Source of the DNA: Pestalotiopsis fici W106-1
Taxonomy: Eukaryota; Ascomycota; Sordariomycetes; Amphisphaeriales; Sporocadaceae
DNA length: 64,000 nucleotides
Assembly: GCF_000516985.1 (NCBI RefSeq)
Contig: NW_006917099.1
Span: 1,628,685-1,692,684 of the forward strand
Reading direction: 5' to 3'
Positions 11,822 to 23,352 of the stretch are shown here, one piece after another. A model generated the notes under the pieces. It searched no databases. It saw nothing but the letters and a program-made list of their open reading frames with translations, and was not told the DNA's origin. Position numbers and translations under genes: made by a program. Each line of letters opens with the position of its first letter. The first letter of the stretch is position 1.

Positions 11822-12961
11822 ATGGCGGACGATACATACTCGCTAAGATCACGACCGGTCAAGATGGCCGCCTCCAGCAATGAGACTGACTCTCCTCGCG
11901 GCTCCTCTTCTTCGTCCTCGGCAGCTACATCACGCACACCACCGCATCTCCCGACACCAGCCGAGTCTCTCCTCCTTCTCGTGTACCCAGTACTCCTTCT
12001 CTTTGGAACACTCTTCAGCGCGCTGTCACCCGAGACGAGAGCTGCGGCCTACGATGCAGTGGGCCAGTCGCACGTCCAGGCCGAGGCCCCTTCGTACTTT
12101 GCCCGCAAGAACAACCTCTTCAACATCCTCTTTGTCAAGCGCGGCTGGGCCTGGATCACGGTGGCCTTCTTCGTCTTTGTCCTGAGCCACCCGTCCCTCC
12201 AGGTCTCGGCGTCTCGCAAACTCAAAGCCGGGCTCCGCTGGGCGGCCGTGACGGCCTGGTGGGTTCTGGTCACTCAGTGGTGTTTTGGTCCCGCCCTGAT
12301 TGATCGCGGGTTCCGGTTCACGGGCGGCAAGTGCGAGGTTGCCGAGGCGGCCGTCTTTGAGGGCGGGTTCGAGGATACCAACAAGGCCGACGTCCTGACT
12401 GCCGTGGCGTGCAAGGCGTCGGGCGGCAAGTGGCGCGGCGGTCACGACATCAGCGGCCACGTCTTTTTGCTCGTCCTGGGCAGCTGGTTCCTGCTGCAAG
12501 AGGTCGGCTGGGTGGTGGCGCGGGCGGTCAATAACAGCGGAACAGCAGGCGGCGGCTTCTCCATCTTTGGTCGTCGTGGTGACGAGAGGTGTATCGTGAT
12601 GCATGATGGCGCGGTCAAGGGCGCTGGTGTCGAGGCCGAAAAGGAGGGTGGCGCCAGGATACAGCAGCAGCAACAACAGGGCATGACATTTGGGGCCAAG
12701 TTTGCCATTGGAGTCGTCGGATTATCCTGGTGGATGCTGCTCATGACGGCCATTTACTTTCACACTTGGTTTGAAAAGGTAAGTCGGAAATCCTTGTTTC
12801 TTTTCCCTTTGGCATATTGTGAAGGAAGTTCATGATGCTAATATTCTTGCTTGCAATAGCTTACCGGCCTACTGACCGCCTTCATCGGCATCTACCCAAT
12901 ATACTATCTCCCGCGATGGATTCCAGGTCTGAGATCCGTGATTGGACTTCCAGGCATCTGA
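11822..12961 (+). CDS. SCS3: Scs3/FIT2 family acyl-CoA diphosphatase of the ER membrane
   Basis: Two exons, 11822-12778 and 12860-12961, joined across an 81-nt intron (GAAAAG|GTAAGT ... TGCAATAG), giving 352 aa. FIT-family proteins sit in the ER membrane, cleave fatty acyl-CoA, and are needed for lipid-droplet budding and phospholipid balance. Hydrophobic segments occur near residues 48-66, 110-122, 138-157, 213-233, 293-312 and in the last exon. The conserved family motif DISGH carries His213, and YFHTW carries His314; these correspond to the two active-site histidines reported for mammalian FIT2. Exon 2 supplies the conserved tail (GLLTAFIGIYP, ending SVIGLPGI). The N-terminal 45 residues are Ser-rich and probably cytosolic. 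Convergent with the VPS9 gene. Confidence 0.9.
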
Positions 12962-13287
12962 GAATCCGTCGTGTCTGGTCTAGGATATGCATTATACAGG
13001 AAACAAGAAAAGAGATTACTTTGGACTTTCCAGGATAAGGGATAGAGAAATCGATACACATAATCATAATGAAATCCCACTCCTCAACCTCAAGTTTTGT
13101 ACTTTGATCAACAATCCAAATGCCGTTTCATAGAGACATGGTCATGTTTTATTCCCAGTGCATGTCGGAATCTAGAGTTTTCAAAGGGGCCAAAACATTC
13201 AACAAAATGTGCCGTTACTGCTTTCAATGTTTGTACATTTCATCCTATTTTACTGTAAACCATGAATCAAAACCCCTCGCTGTTTGT
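12962..13287. other. Convergent 3' flanks of SCS3 and the VPS9 gene
   Basis: 326 bp between two stop codons facing each other. AT-rich, presumably holding both polyadenylation regions. No gene seen. Confidence 0.5.
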
Positions 13288-15541
13288 CTATGTTTCCTTG
13301 AATGCGCCCATATCCTTTAGTGCCCCTGCCAACCGTCTATAATCCCGGAGAAGTTCAAGGACCTCGCCCAATTTGAGATCAGCAGGGTTTTGCAATTCTA
13401 TAAATCTCTTGTTTGGTGGTTTAATCTGTGGAATCTTGACCTCTTTCGGAGGCAGTGCTGCTGCAATATCGGGAAAGGCCTAGAATTTCACTCTCTATTA
13501 GCTTGAGGTTTCTTGGGGTGATTATAATAGGACAACTCATGCAATACAACTCCTGACGCAAAGGAAGCGAAAAAAGACTTACGGTAGCTAAATCACCACC
13601 ATCCACCGGCTTACCAGCACTGTCCTTTGGTGGAGGTGTTGACGCCTGCACTGGCGTCGTGACCGAGCGGCCAAATGGGCGTATCATGCCAGAAAACTTG
13701 TTCATCGGGTTCAACGAGTTTCCGAGATTTCGTGCCTGCTCAACCAGACTGGGGTTGATGGGTGAAGACGATATCATGGGGTTGGCCGCAGAACTTGCTG
13801 CCTTTTCCTTGTTGTCTTCAGCAGAAAAGGCCACCTTTTTCGAGCTGCTTGCACTTCGTGTGCTATCCGCACTGCGATCTCTCGAGGCCACGGACGCCTT
13901 TCTACCACCGACAAGACTCAACATTCTGTCCTCCCTTCCAAGCGTCTGGGCGTCGTGCTCAGCACCTCTGCGACTTGAGCGTGAAGTATCAGCTGGATCG
14001 TCGTCATCAGGGGGTGGCGTTCCGATCAGCTTCCTGGCGTCTTCCAGTGTCTTTGGGACCACGAGCTCTTTGGAGTCCTCACGGATCTTTCCTAGCCAGA
14101 ACTTGTAGCTATCCCCAAGACTGTTGGTAATATTCTTGATTCCCTGATCTGCTGTGTCAAAGAAAGAGTCTCTAGCACTTCCGATTGCCTGCGCTGGCGT
14201 TTGTATCAAATCACTAAGCCGACGACGCTGCGCCGCAGCCCTGGCGCTGGTGGGAGATGGAGGTGCCTTTAGTCCAGAAGCGCTCGCAGGAGTGACAATT
14301 GCAGGCGTCGAAGAGGTAGCCGAAATCCCCGCAGTGTAAGCAGGTGGAAAAGTTTCCGTTTTTGTTATATCTGGGCTGTTTTCGCGTTTTGGCGGCCCAG
14401 AAAGTGCTTCGCTAGCTCTCAGGCTGGCCAAATCAACCGTTTCCAGAAAATTTATAGCTGCTTCCAGGTTGGTCAGACAATAGGCAGCTTCGCCGTCCAA
14501 CTTCTCTTCCCATCGAAACCTTTCAATGAATTTGGAGTCGCTGACTACGTGCAGTTTCTCCGGAGGCATCGTTATCAAGGTATAAATGAGCATTGGCATG
14601 ATTTCATCAGCCGATGAGGAAGGGTGAAAGTGTGATAGTGTGTCGACGATGCTCTTGTGGGTGGCTTTGAGGTAGTTGAGCTTGCCAAGTGGATATCGCT
14701 TCTCAGTCATGAGGGTAAGGTCCTTTCGTGCTTGTTCAAGACTTTGGGAAATTTCTTCTTGCTTCTTTGCCACGGCCGCAATGTTGTCCTCGGGTAGTTC
14801 GCCAATATCAACACCAAGGTCTGTTGGTCCAATGCCAACCACAGATAGTGCAGCCGTCTTGGACCTGAGCTTGTCGTCCTGTGCTTCATCTTGCGTGGTT
14901 CTGTGACGATATATCCGGTCATAAATACCCTCACACAAACGCCTTTCGACGGCCTCCTCGAGCAGTAATCTCTTGTGTTCCAATGCTTTTCTAGCCCTCT
15001 TTCGATTGGCTAGCTCATCTGGCGTAAGCATTTGTTGGTCGACTTCTGGCGCCTTTGCCTTTTCCTTGCTTCCCAGTGCTGCAGCTTTGGCTCTGAGAAT
15101 ACTTGCTGCCGATGGTCTTGTCGTCACCGAAGGTCGCGGCGAGCTTCGGTTCTGTATCGTGGATAAACTTGAAATGTGTGTTTGTATCAGCTGGGCGGCC
15201 GTATTATAGAAGTCCTGGAAACGCCTCGAGATGTCGTCAATATTCGGCGGAGCAGCGTGGACTTTGGCAGAGAGAGAGTCGATAAAATTGTCAATCTTGC
15301 TAACCAATTCTATGGGAATGTCGTCCATGTCCACCGATGCTCGAGGCGGTTCAATGGGGTCGTCGGACTCAGGAGTTTCAAACGCATCGGGTTCCGCTCT
15401 CGAGGTCGGCTTCGTGCTCCCATTTTGAAAGGTGTTGGCCCTCTGGGTCCTAGTCAGGGGCTCTGGTGGTTGTGACTCTTGCCGGGTAAAAGATCTCGAG
15501 GTACGCAGCCCATGTTTGGGCTCTGTAGCCTTGGACGCCAT
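13288..15541 (-). CDS. VPS9-domain protein, probable Rab5-type GEF
   Basis: Two exons on the minus strand, 15541-13583 and 13479-13288, separated by a 103-nt intron (GCTACC|GTAAGT ... TTCTAG|GCC), giving 716 aa. The open frame begins six codons earlier with GTG; the ATG at 15541 is used instead. The central part (about residues 290-390) carries VPS9-domain features: LGKLNYLKATHKSIVDTL, then EIMPMLIYTLI and AAYCLTNLEAAINFLE. VPS9 domains activate Rab5/Vps21-class GTPases in endocytic and vacuolar traffic. The flanks are low-complexity and Ser/Pro-rich, with a charged helical stretch around 185-215 (ANRKRARKALEHKRLLLEEA). The C-terminal exon encodes a short conserved-looking helix region (GEVLELLRDYRRLAGALKDM). 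The precise Rab partner cannot be told. Confidence 0.85.
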
Positions 15542-17368
15542 GAATTTGTCCGACTGCACTTGGCTAGGTAGCTACGGCACCTCGGGACGCGCAAGCTGAA
15601 TAGGAGTGTATGACGCGATTGCTGGTTCACGGGCGACGGAGAGCTCTGGAAGGGTACGGTGCAGACGGCACAGGAGAGAAGGCGAACGAGTAGCTTAAAT
15701 TATCTCGAGAATTGTACAATCGAGCGAGCAAAGTAATGTTTGAATACTTTGACGCAATTATAGCATGCCGTAGCTTGGTGAAACCTAGGGCGTAGGCGAG
15801 ACTTTTGCCTCCTCGTTTCGTCACGGCGTACTTTGTAGTTACTGGAGGAGTTATTGCAGAATGTGGCGGCAGATTCGGGCCGAGCCTTGGAAGAGGCAAG
15901 AGCTTGAAGGTATACTTTGTTCACGATTGTAGACCATGGAGTCGTGGAAATGGTTTTCTCAGAACAGTATTGGCATTTCTAGCAACTCCTTTCAGAACAA
16001 CCAGACCAAGCAGTGAGTGCGTAGTTTGTGAGTAACATGTAACAGGCGACGCAAGTTGAGACGTGCCGCCTGTTATCGGCGATATGATAACGGGGCGTTT
16101 GTGGAGTTTATACGGAGCGCCGTAGGTAGCTTCAGGCCTAGGCCGATCTTCAAGTTTGGTGCTGCATCCTTGTCCGCTTGGTAGGGTGTATCAGGTCGTC
16201 TGCAAAAAGAGAGAACAAAGGTATTTTAGACAGTTGATCAGATATGACGGTCCATCAAGACAAGAATGCGACACAGAGAGTGTTCTCGTGGACACTTGTT
16301 CGTTGGATCATTCGCCAATGTCATCCATGGACGGGTAGGTAGATCTGGCCTACAACCAGCAACGGAGGTAACTACATTGTAAGGTAACTAATTGGCAACT
16401 GCCTCAACAGGCACAGAGGGACAGGACAGGGTGGGTGTGTGTGTGTGTGGTGGAAGCCTGCGCTGGTTGTTCCCCTTCCCCTCCCCCTCCCCGCGTTTAG
16501 TGGCTGGTTGAAGTGAGCTGCAAATGCAGCCCTTTGGATGTAGTTTAAAGTCGGACACCTAAAAGTGTACCGAGGAAGAAGAGCCTCAAGGCTGTATGTA
16601 ATTGATGCAGCGAGTCGTAGCTGTGCATAGGCAGGTTAGGAGAGACGAGTCCTTCGCTGCCTTTGCTCCGCCTCAGCATCATTCGTCAGAAAACTCGGCC
16701 CACATGTTCCTTGCCCTCTCTGTCATATGACTGCCAACTGAGGCGGGTTCTGGAAGCAAAGACAGGACAAGACATAATACAATACATTGCTAGCGAGGTA
16801 GGTTGAGAATCTGTGAGAAGATGCAAAGAGGCAAATAGGCATCAAACTCGCATGCCACCTACACAATATTATATACTTGACAAAACAACAGGGATATAAT
16901 AATACTTTGACCGCTTTATCGACTTCCGCCTAGTGTCCAGGTGAGTCCAATACAATAAATGCACCTACCTAGTTATCTTCGCCCTATCATGACAAGGACG
17001 AATCGCCTCAACAAGTGTCCGGTTTCGAACGACTGCAAGGCAACATGGGTCCCGCCACGGGGTTGGACCCACTATGGCTATCGCGTGCCACCCGGGGACC
17101 AGCGGCTATGACAACATCCACTGCATGTTTGGGTGCTCCGATACGGTCAACAGGGCGACCATGTGCCTAGTCCATCTGCACTAGCACTGCCTACTGTATC
17201 TAAGTATGGGCACCTAGCTGTCATTCATCATACCCATAGGTTCCTAACGTTACCTATCTCACTCCATTCTACGATTCATTCATCACTGCCCTTCCTTAGG
17301 CAACGGTTCAAATCCCATCAAATACTTCACCTACTTCTCCTCTGTTCTTCTACTCCCCCACTGCTTTG
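15542..17368. other. Divergent intergenic region between the VPS9 gene and ATG15
   Basis: 1.8 kb with no convincing open frame. A (GT)n tract lies near 16435-16450 and a CCTCCCC-type pyrimidine stretch near 16468-16495. The last 200 bp before ATG15 are CT-rich, as expected of a leader. Confidence 0.5.
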
Positions 17369-17416
17369 ATGCGTTGCTCCTTGATACCATCTCCTATTCT
17401 GTCGCCCTCACCATGA
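17369..17416 (+). promoter_or_regulatory. uORF whose stop codon overlaps the ATG15 start codon
   Basis: An ATG at 17369 opens a 15-codon frame ([15 protein letters not shown]) ending in TGA at 17414-17416. The TGA overlaps the ATG15 start (ATG 17413-17415) in the arrangement ATGA, and a second ATG follows at once. A ribosome finishing the uORF would stop exactly on the main start, so a translational control role is plausible if the transcript starts upstream of 17369. Confidence 0.45.
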
Positions 17417-19222
17417 TGCGACGCAAGAGACCAACCTGCAACTCTGCTGGCAGAGTAACCGCCGCCCAGCTACTACTATCCTTCCTCGCCCTGTCGTCAT
17501 CTACTGTCGCATACGATCAAAATGCGCAAATCGTCCTTGACGGCTCGCCGATAATAACCCCTCCCATGATTGTTGAGCCGCCGCAGCCTGCCGAGCACAC
17601 CTTTACGCTACGTCATATCCTTCATCATGGAACCTACCGGCACCCCGGTCTGCATCGCCGCCGTGATGTGACGGAACCACAAGCCCAAGTATGGCTCGCT
17701 GGCGACGATGGATTCGAGGCCGAGCAGATGCCACCTCTCAAAGCCAAGAGCTCGGCCCAAAAGATTGAACGATTAGTCGACAGGCGGCCCATGGTTGTAG
17801 ACCCCATGGTGGCTGAAGCGAGGGAGCGCGGATACGTCTTGGCTGGAATGCCCTCTGCCTGGACTCTCGACGATGTCTCTGGACCAGACGTGACGGACAA
17901 GGGAACCGTACTTACCATGGCTCTGATAGCTTCTGATGCCTATGTCGAAAAGCCAAGCTTGCCAGACTGGGACGAGGTGGGCAAGCCCTTCAACAGAAGT
18001 GCCGATTTTGGCTGGGAGACAGACGGACTGCGTGGTCACATCTTTGCCGACGAGAACAACTCGACCATTGTGATTGGACTAAAGGGTACCTCGGCCGCCG
18101 TCTTTGATGGAGAAGGTACCACCACAAACGACAAGGAGAATGACAACCTCTTCTTTAGCTGCTGCTGCGCCCAGCAAGGTCAGTGGTCGTGGCACCAAGT
18201 TTGCGACTGTGCTACAGGCACCTACAGCTGTAACAATACCTGTGTCACGCAAGCACTACGGGCAGAGAACCGCTACTATCAAGCCGCGCGAGAACTATAC
18301 TCTAACGTGACTGAGATGTACCCCGACTCCAATGTATGGGTAGTCGGCCACTCGCTTGGCGGCGCTGTCAGCTCATTGTTGGGCCTGACATATGGCCTAC
18401 CGGTCGTGACTTTTGAAGCGGTACCCGAAGCACTCGCAGCTGGGCGACTGGGACTTCCCGTTCCTCCACATGGAGATCCTCAGTATCCTCAGACCCGGGA
18501 ATACACTGGAACCTATCACTTTGGCCATACTGCCGATCCCGTCTATATTGGAACGTGTAATGGAGCAACGGCGTCGTGTTCCTTTGCAGGGTACGCCATG
18601 GAATCAGCCTGCCACACTGGATACGAGTGTACCTATGACACAGTAGCCGACAAGGGCTGGCGCGTTGGAATTGGCACGCACAAGATTCGATCCGTCATCA
18701 ACGATGTCATTAAGAAATATGACACGGTACCGAAATGCAAATACACGCCAGAATGCAGAGACTGCGGGAATTGGAAGATGTACGAGAGTAACAGCACCAA
18801 TCCGTCCACTTCGTCTTCCAGTTCGACAACCACCAAGACTCGAACAAGGACAGAAACCTGCAAGACACCCGGCTGGTGGGGATGTCTTGATGAGACTACT
18901 ACGACGACTGGAACCACGACATCAACGTCAACATCCACGACTACCACGTCGACTTCAACTTGCAAGACACCTGGGTGGTTTGGGGTGAGTATATCCATTA
19001 GTAATACTGTACTATCCACCTGAACGCAATTACTGATTCGTAATATAGTGCAAGGATGAAGTTACAACGACGACGACGAGCAGCTCATCGACCAGTACAC
19101 CGACTGCCACGACCACTACTACCTGTGCTACTCCCGGCTGGTTTGGATGCAAAGACAAGACAGTCAGCGTGCCATCGCCAACATCCCATCCCATAACATC
19201 ACCACCGCCTCTTCCTACATAG
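17413..19222 (+). CDS. ATG15: Atg15-like vacuolar phospholipase/lipase
   Basis: Two exons, 17413-18984 and 19049-19222, with a 64-nt intron (GGG|GTGAGT ... AATATAG|TGC), giving 581 aa. The open frame extends upstream to a TTG, so the ATGATG at 17413 is the start. Residues ~18-35 form a hydrophobic signal anchor, as in Atg15, which travels through the ER and multivesicular bodies to the vacuole and breaks down membranes of autophagic bodies. The catalytic serine lies in [12 protein letters not shown]; the family-typical FSCCCAQ and HKIRSVIND motifs are present. The C-terminal ~110 residues are Thr/Ser-rich and contain three copies of C-x-T-P-G-W-(W/F)-G-C-x-D, the second split by the intron. 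A uORF overlaps the start codon. Convergent with alpha-actinin. Confidence 0.93.
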
Positions 19223-19887
19223 GAGAGCATCAGGCGCTACAGTCGCATTTTAAAGGCGTTTGGGGTCTAATTAGCATTTGATTTAGTTGAAATATTTTTG
19301 ATATCCAGTGATTCTACCCACACCATTCAAATTGATGTCCAGATTATACCTAGTCACTATTTACAGTTGGACGTATTTCTAACATTACTTTTTTTTTTTT
19401 AACTCATCGAGATGATACCAATGATTTTAAATATGCTGTGATATTATTATTTTGGTTTTATACATGCTTGACATAATTTTTCAAGGGGGGATCCTAGAAA
19501 AAGAGACATTCTGTCTTTTCTGTAATGTCTCTTCCCTTCCTTCTATGGTCCAAGTCCTTCTCTCGCCCAACCAAAATTCGGCCAGTAGATATTTGAACAA
19601 GGAACAAAGCCATGATCACAGCCAGCCCCTATGATTTTCTTTCTGGTTGTCCTTCCTTTGATCCCAATAAGAGAAACACCCCGGTTTGATGCTTGGTAGT
19701 CCCCTCCTGGCTTTCGAATGCGAAACGCTCAAAAATCAGGAAAACAGGATAGAGAGAAGAATGCTGAATGATATATATATAAAGATGGTTCACAGCCCGT
19801 CTAGCGGTGCTGTCATCTTTGGCGCACACAAGATCTTTTCTTTTTCTTTCTTTTTTTATTATTTAGAGCTGTCAAGTCTCTTTCTTT
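19223..19887. other. Convergent 3' flanks of ATG15 and alpha-actinin
   Basis: 665 bp of AT-rich DNA with T-tracts between two stop codons facing each other. Presumably transcription termination regions; no gene seen. Confidence 0.5.
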
Positions 19888-22800
19888 TTACGGTGAACCA
19901 TTGATCTTGCTTGCGGGGGTTTGCCTGCCATTTGTCGACCCCCCTGTTGAGATGAGCTTTTCCATGAAGCTAATGTAGTCAAACTGTGGTTTGCCCCTAT
20001 CGTGCTGCATGTCGGGCCCCGTGTGCGCTGGCACAATCTCCATCAACTTATCAATCACCTCATCAGGAACCAGGGAATGTCTCAGGTCCATCTCTGTCAC
20101 GTAGGGCTTGCCATCAGCCACCTCGCGGAAGGATTGGAATACTTGTTCGGCCGTGTTCTGATCCTCAGTCACCTCGACCATGAACCGAATGAATTGTTCA
20201 AAGGAGACGCGACCGGTACCACGCGAGGTCTCATCAAAGTAATCGTGCATCTCATCTTCCGAGAACACAAGACCCAGGGACGCAAGCGCGGCGCTGAACT
20301 CGAGTTCCGACAAGGAGTTGCTGTCATCGCGGTCGAAATGTCGAAAGACAGACTCAAACTCTTCAAGCTGGATTGGAGTCAGGTTCGTCATGTTACGAGC
20401 GACCATCTGGTTCTCCAGGAAGGCCAGCTTCTTAGACACCGAGGACTTGACCAGTCCAAGCTCGTACAACAATTCATCGTACGTGTATGTTGTGAAATCA
20501 TTTTCCTCAATGTTGGCTTCCTGGCACTTTTCTTCAACCTCCTCAATCTTTTTGAGATAGGCATCCAAAGGTGGCAGATTGTCCGACAGCTTGCGCACAT
20601 GGGCCAGCTGGTCTTCCACATCGCCATCCAAGCCCGAAATAGCTACTTGCATGGTGTTCAGTGCCAGGGCAAAGTCATTGGCCTTGTCGGCAAACGATTT
20701 GCGAAGGGCATTCTTGATACTGCACAATGAGTTAGTTTGTATATCTCCAAGCTGAGCGATGAACAGTTACTCACTCTCGAATGGTCTCATTGATGAGCTG
20801 GCCCCTCATCATTTCTGACTTGGTGAGGGTTGCCCATTCCTGGTCCATGACCTCCAGGCTGAGCTCCGGCGGCGGCTCGTAAGCACGCAACCTATATGTA
20901 GCCATCTTTGTCTTGATGTTACCCAATAACGTGGCCAGCTCGCTCTTTTCTGCGACCCATTCTCTCTTCTTGCCCCTCTTGAAGGAACCAAACTCGTTGG
21001 CTTGTTTCTTTGCATCAGTATAGGTTCCCTCAAAGGTGGACTGTTGCCAGGCCTCGACTTGTTCTCTGATTTGTCGAAGAAGTTCGGCCATGCGCTTCTC
21101 GTAGGCACTCTGCATCTCCCAGGCGCCCTGCATGTTGTTGATGAACTTTTCCACACGGCGACCAGCATTCTCTACCTTTTCCATTTGCGAAAAGGCGTGG
21201 AACCAGTAGGCAATGTATGTCATCAAACTCCTCTCATCGGGCTTTGGCACATCGCAGACATCCTCCACATCCAGCAGGGCTGGGATACCAATTTCCTTGT
21301 GCGCGATATCGAATGCCAGCTGCATGTTGCCCTTGTGGTCCGACTTGTCCAGGGCGTCATAATCAATCAGATCCGGTCGGTGAATGTCGAGCAGGGCGCA
21401 AAAGGCGAGACCATCGTTCCAGCTGGCGCTAAAGTCCCTTACTTCCACCTCGTCGTAGCAGGCCGTCTTGCGCTGACACCACAACAGCAGACCTTCCTTT
21501 GCTGTCATTCCCTCCTCGTTGATATCGCTGATGGTAAAACGAAGAATGAGCGTCCATATTAAACCGAGGATAATCTTGCGGTTGCCGTCTACTACATCTT
21601 CGGCACCGATATTCGTCATCTGAATACCTCGCGACTTGACAAAGTCGAGCGCCAGGTTGGCATTTTCGAATTTCTGCACCCGCAGCTTGGGTTTGGCGGC
21701 ATATCGACCTAGAGATTCTTGGGACAGGCACTCGAGCAGGTGGATGAGGAGAACCTTTTGGGGGGCATATGCAGTCAGCATGCAGGTACTACCTAGGAGA
21801 ACATGTATTCTTGTTTGCAGACAAAAGGAGAGGAGAAAATTTGCCCGTTTCGGGTCTGGGACTTACACCATCACTCAGGTCGGCAACCAGGTCCTTGACC
21901 ACCTTGCCCCTCGGCTCGATCTTTGTGTTAAGCCTAGAATGTTAAAGAGACATTAGATCAATTTTGCCCAGCAGAGGTAGAAGAGCATTGGGCAGTCCGT
22001 GTGACCAAAGGCAGGCCAACATAGACAGACTATTCGAAAGCAGGCTCGCACACTCACCATTTTGTAAAGGTCTTTTGCTGGACGGTGATCCATTTCTGGT
22101 GCTCCATCTTGGTGAGACCCTCCCGGTCAGGGGTAGCAGAGCTTGAGCTTTGGGATTCTGCAATGGAGTGGCGCTGGAACGTCTTTGTCTTTGAGTCCTT
22201 TAGCGAGTTTCTCTTGGCGATACCGACGCTGGACAGAGTAGCCGATCGTTGGACGCGCGCGGCATGCACATCGGGCTGTGAGCGGTTGACGTGAGAACTG
22301 CGCGTTCGCCTGGAGCGTGGAGGTGTGTATAAGACGGAAGAAGCAGCTGGCGGCGGCGGCGTACGAGTCGGTGGGGGTGAGCTGCGGCGCTGCTGGGGGG
22401 CCTGCAAGTGTGGGGTGGCTACTGCTACTGGTGTTGCTGCTCTTTTGGGGAGTGATAGTGGTGATGATGCTGCAGTGCTGGTCGCTGAGACTGTTGTTGA
22501 TGTTGATCTGGGGGGTGGTGTTTTTGGTTCTGATGATAATTCTTCGTCACAGCTGTTGATGATGCTGATTGGCGTGCCAGGACTTTGTTCCCTGCCGCTT
22601 TCGTCGGGCTGCCACGTTGGGAATGCTTCGGTCAAAGTGTACTCGACGCTGACATTAATCGCTGGCTTGGTGGTAGCAATAATGCTTGGTTGCTGGGCAG
22701 CAGCAGCACTTGGCTCGGCTTCTTCAGGCTCTGGGCCTGCAGGGACTGGCTCTACGGGCACTGCTGGATGGTCTGCTGCAGGGTTTGTTGCCGGGATAGC

Positions 22801-22926
22801 GAGGTCATTAGTGGCTATTGGCGTTGTAATGCTGCTGTTTTCGGCGGCAGCTGGGCCCCTATCCTGCTTGTCTTCCCCGCCATTTGCGCTATCTTTGGCT
22901 GCTCGGCCCTTGAAGAAGGCGAACAT
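19888..22926 (-). CDS. Alpha-actinin (actin cross-linker) with long N-terminal extension
   Basis: Four exons on the minus strand: 22926-22058, 21933-21867, 21754-20775 and 20719-19888; all three introns join in phase, giving 915 aa. Order: a low-complexity Pro/Ser/Thr/Ala extension (about 1-265), a pair of calponin-homology domains (about 268-490; motifs MEHQKWITVQQKTFTKWLN and SWNDGLAFCALLDIHRPDL), spectrin-type helices, and a C-terminal calmodulin-like region. That region has one canonical EF-hand loop at about 768-779 (DRDDSNSLSELE), so Ca2+ control is likely. Alpha-actinin bundles actin and in filamentous fungi works at the septal ring and hyphal tip. The extension is unusual: CH1 begins at an internal Met (about 267), so a shorter protein starting there would still contain all domains. 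Confidence 0.93.
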
Positions 22927-23332
22927 CTTTTATTCCTAATGTTTTCTTTGGGCGCCCTGTGGATGCTCTTTTCAGGGGTTCCGTCGCCTGACAGGTCGAG
23001 ATCGCGTACTAGCGCGGCGGCAGATGAGGATCAATTTCCAAGGTCCCCAATTGCCCGGCTGGTTCGGGTCGTATCGTACGGCTAAGGGTCGTCGTTTATT
23101 GTTTATTCTCCTGGGTCAATATGGGCAACAAAACTTGGCAAACTATCCAACACATTTGTCCAAGTGCAAATTGCGATGACGACGACGACGACCACTACTG
23201 CTCCCAGAGCGTGCGTGACGTTTAGATCGATAAAGGGCAAGGAGAGAGAAAAGAGAAACAGCAGCCTCATAACAGGACTCGCAGAGTTGTGAATCAGCGG
23301 CCACCTTTCTTCTAATATGCCACTCATTCATT

Positions 23333-23352
23333 CATCCATCCATCCATCCATC
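23333..23352. repeat. (CATC)n microsatellite
   Basis: Five consecutive CATC units just upstream of the alpha-actinin gene. Confidence 0.85.

Noticed and set aside
15557..15559. Upstream start for the VPS9 protein
   Set aside because: The codon is GTG; eukaryotic initiation is assigned to the ATG at 15541.
17281..17320. tRNA-like B box (GGTTCAAATCC)
   Set aside because: No matching A box or cloverleaf pairing could be drawn around it.
17374..17376. Upstream start for ATG15
   Set aside because: The codon is TTG; the ATG pair at 17413 is the proper start, and the region upstream holds a uORF in another frame.
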